From contig NZ_CAJGZJ010000011.1 in NCBI RefSeq assembly GCF_904846225.1, positions 1-64,000 of the forward strand: a stretch of 64,000 nucleotides of DNA. The letters are read 5' to 3'. Of the stretch, positions 37,797 through 49,983 are shown piece after piece (within the stretch, counting starts at the first letter, position 1; the number at the start of each line of letters is the position of its first letter). The stretch comes from Psychrobacter immobilis. Lineage in GTDB: Bacteria; Pseudomonadota; Gammaproteobacteria; Pseudomonadales; Moraxellaceae. Both the position numbers and the translations under genes were made by a program. The notes under the pieces were generated by a model that was given only the letters and a program-made list of their open reading frames with translations, had not been told where the DNA came from and did no database searches.

Positions 37797-38456
37797 TTAT
37801 AAAGCCAGCTGCGCCAATAATTGCTGAATCGCCTGACCGCGATGGCTAATCTGGTTTTTATTTTTAGCGCTTAAGCTTGCCGCGGTTGCCTGCATATCAG
37901 GTAACCAAAACAGGGGATCATAACCAAAGCCGCCATCACCAAGCGGCGCTTCTAAAATCTCACCGTGCCACAGACCTTGGGCGATAATTGGCAATGGATC
38001 GTCGGCATGGCGCACCATGGCCAATACGCACACAAACATACCCGTGATAGGCGTGTTTGGTTGCGTTTCTCGGATAGGCTGTAAGTCAGCGATGAGTTTG
38101 GCGTTATTTTTGCCATCATTGCCGTGCTCGCCTGCATAACGGGCCGAGTAAATGCCGGGTGCATTGCCCAATACTGGCACACAAATTCCTGAATCATCAG
38201 CGATAGCAGGCAATCCGCTGAGTCGGCTGGCATGACGCGCTTTGATAATGGCGTTTTCTACAAAACTCAAGCCATCTTCAATCGCATCTTCGATATCGAG
38301 CTGACCTTGCGGGATGATCGTCACATCCAAATTCGCGTCGCTAAACAATCTTTTGAACTCAGCCAATTTGCCTTTATTATTACTGGCGAGCACCCATTGT
38401 TTACTCGATTCTGCTGTGGCTGTTGCATCGGTTTGATTGGTGTTTGTCGTACTCAT
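37797..38456 (-). CDS. rdgB: XTP/dITP diphosphatase (RdgB/HAM1)
   Basis: Hydrolyses non-canonical purine nucleotides such as dITP and XTP to their monophosphates, keeping them out of DNA. From the chosen start it is 219 aa. Motifs: WVLASNNKGKLAEFKRLF, DGLSFVENAIIKARHAS, LPAIADDSGI, GDGGFGYDPLFW (about 175) and SHRGQA. The frame extends to 38534, but the extra 26 residues (…TYRFYFELT…) are encoded partly by a palindromic-repeat remnant, so ATG at 38456 is the likely start. Confidence 0.93.
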   Translation of the reverse strand: MSTTNTNQTDATATAESSKQWVLASNNKGKLAEFKRLFSDANLDVTIIPQGQLDIEDAIEDGLSFVENAIIKARHASRLSGLPAIADDSGICVPVLGNAPGIYSARYAGEHGNDGKNNAKLIADLQPIRETQPNTPITGMFVCVLAMVRHADDPLPIIAQGLWHGEILEAPLGDGGFGYDPLFWLPDMQATAASLSAKNKNQISHRGQAIQQLLAQLAL

Positions 38457-38498
38457 AGTGTCTGTCCAGCATTGGTTATTTATCAGAATGTGCTTCAT

Positions 38499-38565
38499 AG
38501 TTAGTTCGAAATAAAATCGATACGTCAGCAGCACTGTATCGGGTTTAAAGTGAATCGACTATAGG
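38499..38565 (+). repeat. Internally deleted palindromic repeat, copy H
   Basis: 67 bp. The left end ATAGTTAGTTCGAAATAAAA plus TCGATACGTCAG is joined directly to the right end CAGCACTGTATCGG plus TTTAAAGTGAATCGACTATA. Compared with 56671-56816 the central ~80 bp are missing while both termini remain. It lies 43 bp upstream of the rdgB start. Confidence 0.8.
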
Positions 38566-39053
38566 TTTCAAATAACGATAGGTCGTATCGCAAAATTTTT
38601 GATATTCTTTGTACAAGTTATCTTGATTGCGTTTGCTTTGATTACATTGTTGTATTCTATGCTGTGATTGGCTAAATTATCAATTAGCATAAGTAATCGG
38701 CGAGTCATAACATTTGGTAACTGATATTTGCCGTCACTGTTGCTATAATAGGCGGCAAGTTACAGTGAATTATATCTTATAGATTGTAAACTTAAAGTTA
38801 ATAATACTTTTAAACGCCAATAATGACTTTTAAGTCAATAACTTGGTGCTAGATGGTAGAACAACGATTGAGTCTTGCTTGCTTAAGATAGTCTTAACAT
38901 TTAGAAGTTCTATAGATTCACAGCAATATGTGAATCATATCGAGTAATAAATCTCACTAACAATAAACTAAGCCAATTTAGTCCAATAATTTATAGTGTC
39001 GCTTTTATGCTATACCTAATACTAATGGCTAAACCAGCAAGGATAAAATAATT
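38566..39053. other. 488-bp gene-free region upstream of sodB
   Basis: Holds the rdgB and sodB promoters. A TATAAT at 38744-38749 is a candidate -10 element for sodB, but no good -35 is at the right distance. If used, the sodB leader would be about 300 bases. No ORF or repeat recognised. Confidence 0.4.
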
Positions 39054-39683
39054 ATGTCAAATATTACTTTACCAGACCTACCCTATGCAAAAGACGCGCT
39101 TGAGCCACATATCAGTGCTGAGACGCTAGAATACCATCATGACAAGCATCACAATGCATATGTGACTAAGTTAAATGATTTGCTACCAGGTTCTGGTCTA
39201 GAAGACAAAACATTGCCAGAAATCATCGAAGCGACGTCTAAAGATGACAGCAAGCAAGGTATGTTTAACCAAGCAGCCCAAGTATGGAACCACACGTTCT
39301 ATTGGAACTGCATGACGCCAACCAATGGCGGCGGCGAACCTACTGGTGACTTGAAAGCTAAAATCGAAGAAGATTTCGGTAGCTATGACAAGTTCCGTGA
39401 AGAGTTCAAAAACGCAGCATTGACGCAATTCGGTTCAGGTTGGGCATGGCTAGTCGCTGACAAAATCGGTGGCAAACTGTCTATCGCCAAAACAGCAAAT
39501 GCTGATACACCATTGGCACACGACCAAGTAGCAGTATTGACTTGTGATGTATGGGAACATGCGTACTATGTCGATTATCGTAACCGTCGTCCTGATTACG
39601 TCGACACGTTCCTAGACAAACTAGTGAACTGGGACTACGCCAACGCAAAATATAAAGGTCAAGATGCTGGTGTTGAAGAGTAA
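39054..39683 (+). CDS. sodB: Superoxide dismutase [Fe]
   Basis: Converts superoxide to peroxide and oxygen, 209 aa, cytoplasmic. Metal ligands are in HHDKHHNAYV (His), QVWNHTFYW (His) and DVWEHAYYVDYRN (Asp, His). The AAQVWNHTFYWNCM and QFGSGWAWLV patterns fit the iron form more than the manganese form. AAGGATAAAATAATT precedes the ATG. Followed by a terminator. Confidence 0.95.
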   Translation: MSNITLPDLPYAKDALEPHISAETLEYHHDKHHNAYVTKLNDLLPGSGLEDKTLPEIIEATSKDDSKQGMFNQAAQVWNHTFYWNCMTPTNGGGEPTGDLKAKIEEDFGSYDKFREEFKNAALTQFGSGWAWLVADKIGGKLSIAKTANADTPLAHDQVAVLTCDVWEHAYYVDYRNRRPDYVDTFLDKLVNWDYANAKYKGQDAGVEE

Positions 39684-39710
39684 TCTTTAAGACTTAAGGT
39701 TTTGATTGAT

Positions 39711-39742
39711 AAAAAAGGACGCCGCGAGGTGTCCTTTTTTTT
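39711..39742 (+). terminator. Terminator of sodB
   Basis: AAAAAAGGACGCC pairs with GGTGTCCTTTTTTTT across a GCGA tetraloop, giving eight T. Confidence 0.92.
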
Positions 39743-39804
39743 GCTATCTTTTGTGTTCTAAAAGAATCAGTGCAATTCTATTTTACAATGACCACTTATA
39801 CTTT

Positions 39805-40611
39805 CTACTTAGAATTATTAGCTATTAAATTTCTTATTTCAAGAATTGATAATGTCTTGTCTTTCTTTCTATGGACGACAGAGTGGCAATTTGCGCACAG
39901 AGGGATTAAGTCGGTTTCTGGATCTATTGCTTTGGGTGTTTCAAATTCTGATACAGGAACTATATGATGAACATGAATAAATCCTTCAGCATATTCTCCA
40001 TAAAACTTGCCAAAGTTAAATTCGCAAGCAGCACAAGAGTTACCGTGAATGGCAATCGCTTGCTTTCTGTATTTAGGATTTCTTTCGTATGTAGTTACAT
40101 AACGTTTTGATTGTGTACCTTCACTGAAAGACTCAAGCGAATCTTGATAGCTTTCTGTGACTTCATCTGAGATGTAAGCCGTCTTTTGCTCTGAAACTTT
40201 ATTAGATCTGACTTTAGAGGTAATAAGGTGGTAAGTATCTTCATCGATAGCCCTTACCCCATCGCGCCAATAGTTGGATTTTCTCGACTCGGGAATTGTT
40301 TCTATATACTTCGCATCATCCTTTGCTAAAACTGCTTCTTCAAAGGGTATAAAATCAGTAATAGTAGCAAAAAAGTCGTTTTTACTACTTTCCTTATCTG
40401 GATAAGTTTTGCTGATTTTACCAATACCGAAATAGTGAGGGGCGTCGGATAGTCTATTTTTCGAGAAGGATTTATTTTTGAGACCTCCTTTGTAGTAAAT
40501 AATATTAGTGCCTGGCTCCAGATATTTTAAATATCTTTTAGGAAAGTGGTAAAGGATTCCGGTTTCATCAGCCCAAGCAGACTCATCATTTTCAGTTATT
40601 ATTGCAAACAT
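39805..40611 (-). CDS. HNH endonuclease with uncharacterised N-terminal domain
   Basis: A 268-aa protein. The C-terminal part (about 180-265) is an HNH nuclease: CAACEFNF, the HVHHIVPVSEF His pair (about 220), DLIPLCANCHSVVHR with the second Cys pair and the distal His. Residues 1-130 (with ETGILYHFPKRYLKYL, INIIYYKGG-type and HYFGIGKI patterns) look like a PUA/EVE-type reader as seen in modification-dependent restriction enzymes, but this is inference. ATG at 40611 is chosen over TTG at 40629; AGGG lies about 7 bases upstream. It is AT-rich relative to its neighbours and has no adjacent methyltransferase. A stand-alone type IV-like restriction role is possible. Confidence 0.82.
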   Translation of the reverse strand: MFAIITENDESAWADETGILYHFPKRYLKYLEPGTNIIYYKGGLKNKSFSKNRLSDAPHYFGIGKISKTYPDKESSKNDFFATITDFIPFEEAVLAKDDAKYIETIPESRKSNYWRDGVRAIDEDTYHLITSKVRSNKVSEQKTAYISDEVTESYQDSLESFSEGTQSKRYVTTYERNPKYRKQAIAIHGNSCAACEFNFGKFYGEYAEGFIHVHHIVPVSEFETPKAIDPETDLIPLCANCHSVVHRKKDKTLSILEIRNLIANNSK

Positions 40612-40679
40612 AATTAGCCCTATATTCAAAAACTATGTGTATATATAACTCATCTCACGCAAAATTGCTGCTATCAATT

Positions 40680-41849
40680 TCAATCAACCAACTCCCAACC
40701 CTCATCCACAACCGACTCATCAAACACTCTTTTAAATCCTTGCTTGATCAGTTCAATACGCGACGGTGCTGGCTGATTATCAATAGTAATTACTGGCGCA
40801 TCCGTTGGGATAATCCCTCGCCATTGCAAACTGTCATTATCTTTAATCGCCAATACAAAACTAAAGAAAGCCGTATCGCCCGCCATCATACGCAGATCAT
40901 CAACGACGAGTTGCGTGGTCTGCTCATTATTTTGAGCAGAGTCTTGATTAGAGTCGCTATTAGGTTTTTGCATCCGATAACCTGTCCAATCACCGGAGAA
41001 CCAATCGAGTCTTGTAGCATAAGGCTGGCTGGACTGCGGCAAACTTGCGTTAAGCGCTTTTGAATCCTTATATTGAGTCAAATAGCGATATTCGGGAAGG
41101 CGCTTATCTAACGTGCTACCTCTTAGCTCAATCAGCTGATGCTGATTATCTTCTGCGAGCGTTCGCCACATCAGAATAGTGGGAAGCACTGGTATGGTTT
41201 TGATACGGACGATATTGTCTATACCAGCAGCTGCTAAAGTTTGCTCGGCTTGACTTTGCGCGTAGTATTTTAATCCTACTGACAGTAATAGATAGCTACT
41301 GCTAACGATGAGCATCCACATCGCAAAGCGTTGGCAGTCGGCAAAGAGTCCTGTTTTAAATAGGGATAGATTGCGACCTTTTATTAGTCCCACAATCATA
41401 GCGATAAGCAAGGGTATAGTATAAAGCGGGTCGATGATAAACATTGATGCGATGCTGATAGGCGTCATCTGTAGTGGCTCTTGTAATGGCCAAAATAGCT
41501 GCGTACCGTAGACCGTAAAGCTGTCTAATATCGGATGCGTCGTCAGTGCCAATGTCATGGCAAACGCTAAGCGCCTAAAAGAGTAAGGCAGTGGCATATT
41601 ACGCCATTGATGATATCGACTAAGCAGCCACGCACCGCCTAAGCCTAATGCAGTTAATACAAACAGTGAATGGCTAAAGCCTCGATGATAGGTCATATTG
41701 CTGACTGGATCACCGTAATGTAAAAGCACATCTAAATCAGGGATAGTGCCAAGTATTGCCCCATACAGATAAGCTTTGCGGCCTTGATATTTACCAAGTA
41801 TTGACCCTTGGACGCTAGCACCTAAGACGATTTGACTGAGTGAATCCAT
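40680..41849 (-). CDS. Metal-dependent hydrolase, YdjM family
   Basis: A 389-aa inner-membrane protein. The N-terminal half has about six hydrophobic segments and the YdjM pattern: MDSLSQIVLGASV, GTIPDLDVLLHYGDP, YHRGFSHSLFVL (metal-binding His/Asp) and THPILDSFTVYGTQLFWPL. The C-terminal 170 residues are soluble and specific to this subgroup. The substrate is unknown; relatives are described as LexA-regulated or membrane-bound hydrolases. AAGAG precedes the ATG. Confidence 0.87.
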   Translation of the reverse strand: MDSLSQIVLGASVQGSILGKYQGRKAYLYGAILGTIPDLDVLLHYGDPVSNMTYHRGFSHSLFVLTALGLGGAWLLSRYHQWRNMPLPYSFRRLAFAMTLALTTHPILDSFTVYGTQLFWPLQEPLQMTPISIASMFIIDPLYTIPLLIAMIVGLIKGRNLSLFKTGLFADCQRFAMWMLIVSSSYLLLSVGLKYYAQSQAEQTLAAAGIDNIVRIKTIPVLPTILMWRTLAEDNQHQLIELRGSTLDKRLPEYRYLTQYKDSKALNASLPQSSQPYATRLDWFSGDWTGYRMQKPNSDSNQDSAQNNEQTTQLVVDDLRMMAGDTAFFSFVLAIKDNDSLQWRGIIPTDAPVITIDNQPAPSRIELIKQGFKRVFDESVVDEGWELVD

Positions 41850-41886
41850 AGCGCTCTTATTAATTTAAGGGTTGGGTTTAGATTGA

Positions 41887-42771
41887 TTATAATACGTTAA
41901 AGTTATGAGTAGTTAACGCTTCTCTGAGCATCGCAATATTATAATACGCATGCGCATTGACGGTATTTTGAAAGAAAATATACAGCGTATCGAAATGCTG
42001 ACGCTGATTGGCAATCGCTTGCGCCCAATCCTGCATCTCCGCCTCGCTATAGCGATAATCATGACGATCAGCGGCGCTCATCGCATCCCACCAGTTTAGA
42101 TTATTACCATGCATGCGCAGATAGCCAGTACGTTCAGTAAATATCAATCTTGACGGTGGCAGTCCGCTGACTTTAGGGTAATCAACGCTACACCAAATCA
42201 GACCTTGCTCGATAAAGCTATCGACCACTTGCGGGGTGTGCCAGCCATTATGACGAAACTCGACCGCCAATGGATAGTCTTGAAACCAACTAACCAGATT
42301 GGCCAAATAAAGACGATGCTCGCGAGTACGATCAAAACCATGCGGAAATTGCAGTAATAATGGGGCTAGAGCGTCGGCTTCGATGAGTGGCGTTAGCGCC
42401 TTCAGAAACGCTTGTGCATGATCGCTTGTACCTTTACGTGCATGAGTGAAGTCTTGGTGTAGTTTGACGGCAAATTTTAATTGGCTATCTGTTTGCACAT
42501 AGGCTTTATCGACCATACCCGCAAAGGCTTTTTGGCCGATAGGTGCATAGAATGTGCTGTTTATCTCGACCGCGCCATATTGTTTGGCGTACTCACGTAA
42601 GAAGTCCGTCTTTTTGGTGCCAGTAGGATACAGCGTACCGAGCAAATCAGTATCACTATAGCCGCCAGTGCCGAGGTATATTTTTGGTAAAGGATTGGAG
42701 GAATCAGTGGAATTACTGATAGTAGCAGCCTGATTTAAGGAGTTAGAAGTCTCAGAACTATCATTGACCAT
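41887..42771 (-). CDS. DUF72 domain-containing protein
   Basis: A 294-aa soluble protein with a TIM-barrel-like DUF72 domain: IYLGTGGYSD (about 30-39), FLREYAKQYGAVEINSTFY, FAVKLHQDFTH, LLQFPHGF, AVEFRHNGWH, YLRMHGNN and IFFQNTVNAHAYYNI. The function is unproven in the family. The N-terminus is a Ser/Asn-rich extension of about 28 residues. AAGGC precedes the ATG. Between the YdjM-like and dgkA genes on the same strand. Confidence 0.88.
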   Translation of the reverse strand: MVNDSSETSNSLNQAATISNSTDSSNPLPKIYLGTGGYSDTDLLGTLYPTGTKKTDFLREYAKQYGAVEINSTFYAPIGQKAFAGMVDKAYVQTDSQLKFAVKLHQDFTHARKGTSDHAQAFLKALTPLIEADALAPLLLQFPHGFDRTREHRLYLANLVSWFQDYPLAVEFRHNGWHTPQVVDSFIEQGLIWCSVDYPKVSGLPPSRLIFTERTGYLRMHGNNLNWWDAMSAADRHDYRYSEAEMQDWAQAIANQRQHFDTLYIFFQNTVNAHAYYNIAMLREALTTHNFNVL

Positions 42772-42802
42772 AAATGAATGCCTTATCAGGTAAAACTTGA
42801 GG

Positions 42803-43105
42803 TTAAAAGAGCAAAGTAGATAAAGCCATAAGCCATAAAATAAACAATAAGGTCAGTGCCAAAAACTGGGCGGCAGAGCCAACATCTTTGCCTATTTTTG
42901 CTAATGGATGCTGCGTAGTTGAAGTGTGGTCGATACTTGCTTCAAGTCCTGTATTAAACAACTCAACGATGATAGATAAAAAAGAGGCGATAAGCAGGAT
43001 CATTTTTATAGTCATGGTCAAAGGGAGGAATACGAGCGCAATGAGCAGGACTAAATTGAGCCAAAATGCTTGTCGAAAAGCGGCTTCATTTTTATAGGCT
43101 GCCAT
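42803..43105 (-). CDS. dgkA: Diacylglycerol kinase DgkA, N-terminally shortened
   Basis: Integral membrane kinase that phosphorylates diacylglycerol to phosphatidic acid. From ATG 43105 only 100 aa are encoded. Catalytic-region motifs are intact: NEAAFRQ, IVELFNTGLEASIDH with the active-site Glu, and GKDVGSAAQFLAL. However, the codons directly upstream continue the family's N-terminal amphipathic helix in the same frame (GFGRIVKAAGYSADGF), which is missing from this start. No ribosome site precedes 43105. That upstream part runs into a TAA at 43184-43186 without any ATG, GTG or TTG. The gene is therefore either truncated or broken. Confidence 0.75.
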   Translation of the reverse strand: MAAYKNEAAFRQAFWLNLVLLIALVFLPLTMTIKMILLIASFLSIIVELFNTGLEASIDHTSTTQHPLAKIGKDVGSAAQFLALTLLFILWLMALSTLLF

Positions 43106-43300
43106 AAAGCCATCGGCAGAGTAGCCAGCCGCTTTAACGATTCGCCCAAAGCCTGCTTTGCCTTTTGCAGTATCAGCGAAGCTTTAAGCAGTTTCCGTTC
43201 CCGAATCTGGCGTATGAGCCGCATGGTCATGATGATTGTGCTGTTTAGACGATTGAGAAATCGGCTGTTTATCAGGATTAGGCTGTTTAAGGTCGCTCAT
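43106..43300 (-). pseudogene. Disrupted 5' part of dgkA with an in-frame TAA
   Basis: Reading from ATG 43300 in the dgkA frame gives MSDLKQPNPDKQPISQ, a His-rich segment ending GTETA, a TAA stop at 43186-43184, then SFADTAKGKAGFGRIVKAAGY running without interruption into the dgkA CDS. The part after the stop matches the conserved N-terminal helix of DgkA (GFTRIIKAAGYS in E. coli). A single base change at the TAA would restore a 165-aa protein. Sequencing error, nonsense mutation or readthrough are all possible. Confidence 0.65.
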
Positions 43301-43351
43301 ATAAGTCTTAATCATCGTTGTAGAGTAACGAACAGTTTAGCACGCATAAAC

Positions 43352-44395
43352 TTACTTTTGTCTAGACCACAGCCACTCGATGAGAGCCAATAGCGCATTA
43401 TTCTCTTTATCGTCGTCAAGCTCAAGACCACTCAGTTCGCGAATGATAGCGGCGCGTCCGTCATTGAATAATGATTGTGCATAAGCCGTTGCACTCTCAA
43501 CACCCATTAGTTTTACATAGGTAGACTTGTCTAATTTTTCATCGCTGCCCGCAGGTTTGCCAAGCATATCAGTCGTCATCGTGACGTCCAGCACATCGTC
43601 TTGGACTTGAAAGGCCAGACCAATATGCTGGGCGCAGTCTTGCAACGCCATGCGCTGCGGAGCCGTTGCACCCGCACAGATACCGCCCATCAACATCGCC
43701 GCTTCGATCAATGCGCCCGTTTTATCACGGTGAATGGCTTCCAAATCGCTTTGTGAGATGTCGTTGCTGGCTTCAGCATTGAGATCTAACATCTGACCAG
43801 ACACCATACGCCGCGCACGTGGCGCAAATATCGCGACGAGCTGGCTGGCAATGTCTGTGTCAAAAGGCGCAAAGGTCGGCAGCTCTGCGGTCAATACCTC
43901 AAAGGCTAATGTCTGCAACACATCGCCTGCGAGCAGGGCGGTCGCTTCATCAAAAGCGATATGAGCCGTTGGCTGACCACGGCGCAGCGCATCATCGTCC
44001 ATGCAGGGTAAGTCATCATGCACCAATGAGTAAGTATGCAGCAACTCGACCGCCAATGCTGCACGGCGACACATATCATAATCTGAGTCGCTTTCTAATA
44101 GAGACTCTAAATCATTATTTTTATCCGTGTCTTCATTAATGCTCTGACGGCTGTTTTTATCACGATAATCATTAACACTGGCAAAGGCGCTGGCGACCAA
44201 CAACGGACGTACCAATTTGCCTTGACCAGTCATTACATAGCGGCACGCATCAATCAGTGGACTTGGCAGCTCGGCATAAGCAAACAGCACCTCGATATCT
44301 TGTGCGAGTTGCGCACGTACGGCGCTGTGAAATTGCTCGGTGTCGCTATCAAAGCTAGCAAAAGACATAAAGCTTGGCGTAAAAGAAACAGTCAT
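43352..44395 (-). CDS. ispA: Polyprenyl (farnesyl/geranyl) diphosphate synthase
   Basis: Condenses IPP with allylic diphosphates to make farnesyl diphosphate, cytoplasmic, 347 aa. The first Asp-rich motif is DDLPCMDDDALRRGQPTAH (about 135-153) and the second is FQVQDDVLDV (about 270-279). GKLVRPLL and YSLVHDDLP are conserved. An Asn/Asp-rich insertion at about 75-105 (DKNSRQSINEDTDKNND) is longer than in typical IspA. The short two-residue gap in the first DDxx(xx)D motif indicates the FPP/GPP branch. Confidence 0.92.
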   Translation of the reverse strand: MTVSFTPSFMSFASFDSDTEQFHSAVRAQLAQDIEVLFAYAELPSPLIDACRYVMTGQGKLVRPLLVASAFASVNDYRDKNSRQSINEDTDKNNDLESLLESDSDYDMCRRAALAVELLHTYSLVHDDLPCMDDDALRRGQPTAHIAFDEATALLAGDVLQTLAFEVLTAELPTFAPFDTDIASQLVAIFAPRARRMVSGQMLDLNAEASNDISQSDLEAIHRDKTGALIEAAMLMGGICAGATAPQRMALQDCAQHIGLAFQVQDDVLDVTMTTDMLGKPAGSDEKLDKSTYVKLMGVESATAYAQSLFNDGRAAIIRELSGLELDDDKENNALLALIEWLWSRQK

Positions 44396-45116
44396 AACCC
44401 AACCATTTATAGGTGAATAATAGAAATATCGTTAGTGTAGCATGATAGATTATATTCCTGATGCTGCGCGTATGATCCATGAATTATTTTTTGCTGTTCA
44501 ATGTAAAAAACGACATGAAATGCTACAACAAGCCTTCGTTACGTATTGGTGATTTAACTCACTGGTTGAATATGGTTTGATAAAGGAGCAAGCTAAGTGA
44601 GTCATATTAATACGACTATATCAACAGTTTATCATCCTTGAGATGGTGTACAGTGCAGGCAGGTAGTACGAAATAAACTCAAAATGACAACTCAGTATAC
44701 AATCATTCACTAAAGCACTTTGCGCATAAGGTAAATGCCTACAGGTGATTTAAGAGTGACTTGCGAGTATGGCATTAGCTTGTGACAGTTAGGGGCATAA
44801 TCCCCTACACTAATTGAGTAAGAATAGTCTGCTGACGTTAATATTGAATATTTACGGAATCAAAATCGATACGAAGCCTCTTTTAAAGTGACTTTTGGCA
44901 TTATTAGGCAAGATCGGCTTTAAATTTAAGCAAAAATAAAATTGTCTATATTATTTATATAATAAGAAAGCGCCATCTCACTGCGCGCTGGATAATAACA
45001 ATATCGTTACAGAATTACTTAATACGTCTTAAATAAACATCATTACCCGTATCATCTGATTTTTAAAACATCGTTTTTATCACAACATCGCTTTAAAACA
45101 TAGAAAGGAGTTCCAA
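44396..45116. other. 721-bp gene-free region upstream of fadB
   Basis: The largest non-coding stretch around the fad genes, between divergent ispA and fadB. It must contain both promoters. 44855-44895 has AATCAAAATCGATACG...TTTTAAAGTGA, which resembles the outer parts of the palindromic repeat but is eroded. No RNA gene or clear operator recognised. Confidence 0.4.
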
Positions 45117-47276
<2,160 letters not shown>

Positions 47277-47476
47277 TGGGCAGTCATTAATAGGATGAAG
47301 TGCCGTATGTGTGCTGTTGAAGGCGAGAGCAATTGAGTTATTTATACTCTTTAATGGCAATATTCTCTAATAGCAGACGTACGATTTTAGTTGGTTCAAT
47401 TGATTGCTAGTGCATGAAATCGAGCGCATAAGTACCTATTGTACTTTTAGCGAAATTGATCATTGACTAGTATTAA

Positions 47477-48694
<1,218 letters not shown>

Positions 48695-48734
48695 TCGAAT
48701 TAAGTAAACTTTTTTCTGAATATCTTGTAAACCG

Positions 48735-48768
48735 AATGCCTCTAGCGTAATGTTAGAGGCATTTTTTA
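48735..48768 (+). terminator. Terminator of fadBA
   Basis: AATGCCTCTA pairs perfectly with TAGAGGCATT across a 9-base loop, followed by TTTTT. It ends 25 bases before the DarT-like start. Confidence 0.9.
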
Positions 48769-48792
48769 TGGTTACAGGTGGGGAGCGACTTC

Positions 48793-49983
48793 ATGGGATT
48801 CCTTATATTATTTCTTTTCATATTTATAGTATGGTTATTTACTTCAGCCTCAAAAACTGAAGATGTAAGAAGATTAATTAAGGGAAGGAAGGTTCTCCAA
48901 ATAAAGATGTCTAAACTTTCAAAGCAATTTGAGGAAGTTGTAGACCAAACAATAAAAAATGCTGAAGAAGAAAAGATTAGGGAAGCTAATAAACTTGATG
49001 AGGATATAGAGGAGCTTCTTAAAGGAATAAGTTATCAACAGATAGTACAAAGACCAATTGAACTTAAGTCTAAGAATCATAACATTATAGATATTGATAC
49101 CTTTTTAGAATTTGAAGTCATAGATGACAAACTAGCTAAAGTTTCCAATGATACAGTCAGTATTGAAGATGTTAATAAGTATGCAGGAGAGGTTGACAGC
49201 TACTTAGTTGATTTTTTAAAGATACGTTTCTACCTTGCAGGTAAAAGAGGTTATCCAGACTTACAATGTGTTGATCAATACTTTAATTTTAGATTCTCGA
49301 ATCTTGACAAAATTTCTTATAGTTCTATATGGCAAAATATTGTTAGCGCGACTATCTTTGATAGTAGTAAGTGTAAGAATATTGATTCTATATATCATTT
49401 TACTCACAAGTCAAACCTATCATCTATATTAGAATATGGGATTTTAACAAGAACAAACCTTAATGATATGAATCTTAGATATGCGTTTAATGATCAGATG
49501 AGGCTGGATGGAGTTTTAGACTCTATTTCATTATCATTTAGCCATCCAAATTTTAAGATGTTCTATAAATATAGAAAACAAACTAGTGATGATGATTGGG
49601 TGGTGCTTAAAATTTCACCCTCGCTTATATACGGTAGAGAGCAATGCATATCAAATGGAATTAAAGATTTTAATTATCTTAATAAAGCAGTTTTTTGTCA
49701 TACAAACGCAGCATCTAATAAGATGAGGAATCTGTCTATTGAAGAAAGGATGACATTTAATGCTTTTTTAGATATGTTTGAGTCACCAATAGGTAGGGCA
49801 TTACCAACTTATACTTACGACAACCAAGCCGAAATATTATACCTAGGTAATATTCCAGTAGATTTCATTGAAGAGATATATACTAATCATCAAGATGAAA
49901 GTCTAAACTGGGTTAGAAAGCTTGGGTATAAAGTTACTGAGAATGATATCGTATTCGATCAAAGGAGATATAGAGATGGCTAA
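48793..49983 (+). CDS. darT: Membrane-anchored DarT-like DNA ADP-ribosyltransferase (toxin)
   Basis: A 396-aa protein. Residues 3-22 (GFLILFLFIFIVWLF) form a transmembrane helix, followed by a charged coiled-coil region (about 25-80). The C-terminal part (about 198-385) resembles DUF4433/DarT: IYHFTHKSNLSSILEYGIL (about 200-218), the DWVVLKISPSLIY strand, KAVFCHTNAA, and YDNQAEILYLGNIPVDFIEEIY, where Glu347 fits the catalytic Glu. DarT enzymes ADP-ribosylate bases in single-stranded DNA. ATG at 48793 with GGGGAG upstream is chosen over GTG 48778. The gene is very AT-rich and overlaps a NADAR-like gene by 8 bases, as expected for a toxin-antitoxin operon. The N-terminal anchor is unusual for DarT. 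Confidence 0.78.
   Translation: MGFLILFLFIFIVWLFTSASKTEDVRRLIKGRKVLQIKMSKLSKQFEEVVDQTIKNAEEEKIREANKLDEDIEELLKGISYQQIVQRPIELKSKNHNIIDIDTFLEFEVIDDKLAKVSNDTVSIEDVNKYAGEVDSYLVDFLKIRFYLAGKRGYPDLQCVDQYFNFRFSNLDKISYSSIWQNIVSATIFDSSKCKNIDSIYHFTHKSNLSSILEYGILTRTNLNDMNLRYAFNDQMRLDGVLDSISLSFSHPNFKMFYKYRKQTSDDDWVVLKISPSLIYGREQCISNGIKDFNYLNKAVFCHTNAASNKMRNLSIEERMTFNAFLDMFESPIGRALPTYTYDNQAEILYLGNIPVDFIEEIYTNHQDESLNWVRKLGYKVTENDIVFDQRRYRDG

Noticed and set aside
38457-38534. 26-residue N-terminal extension of RdgB
   Set aside because: Encoded partly by the deleted repeat; the same TYRFYFELT peptide arises from the copy at 56671, so it is a repeat artefact.
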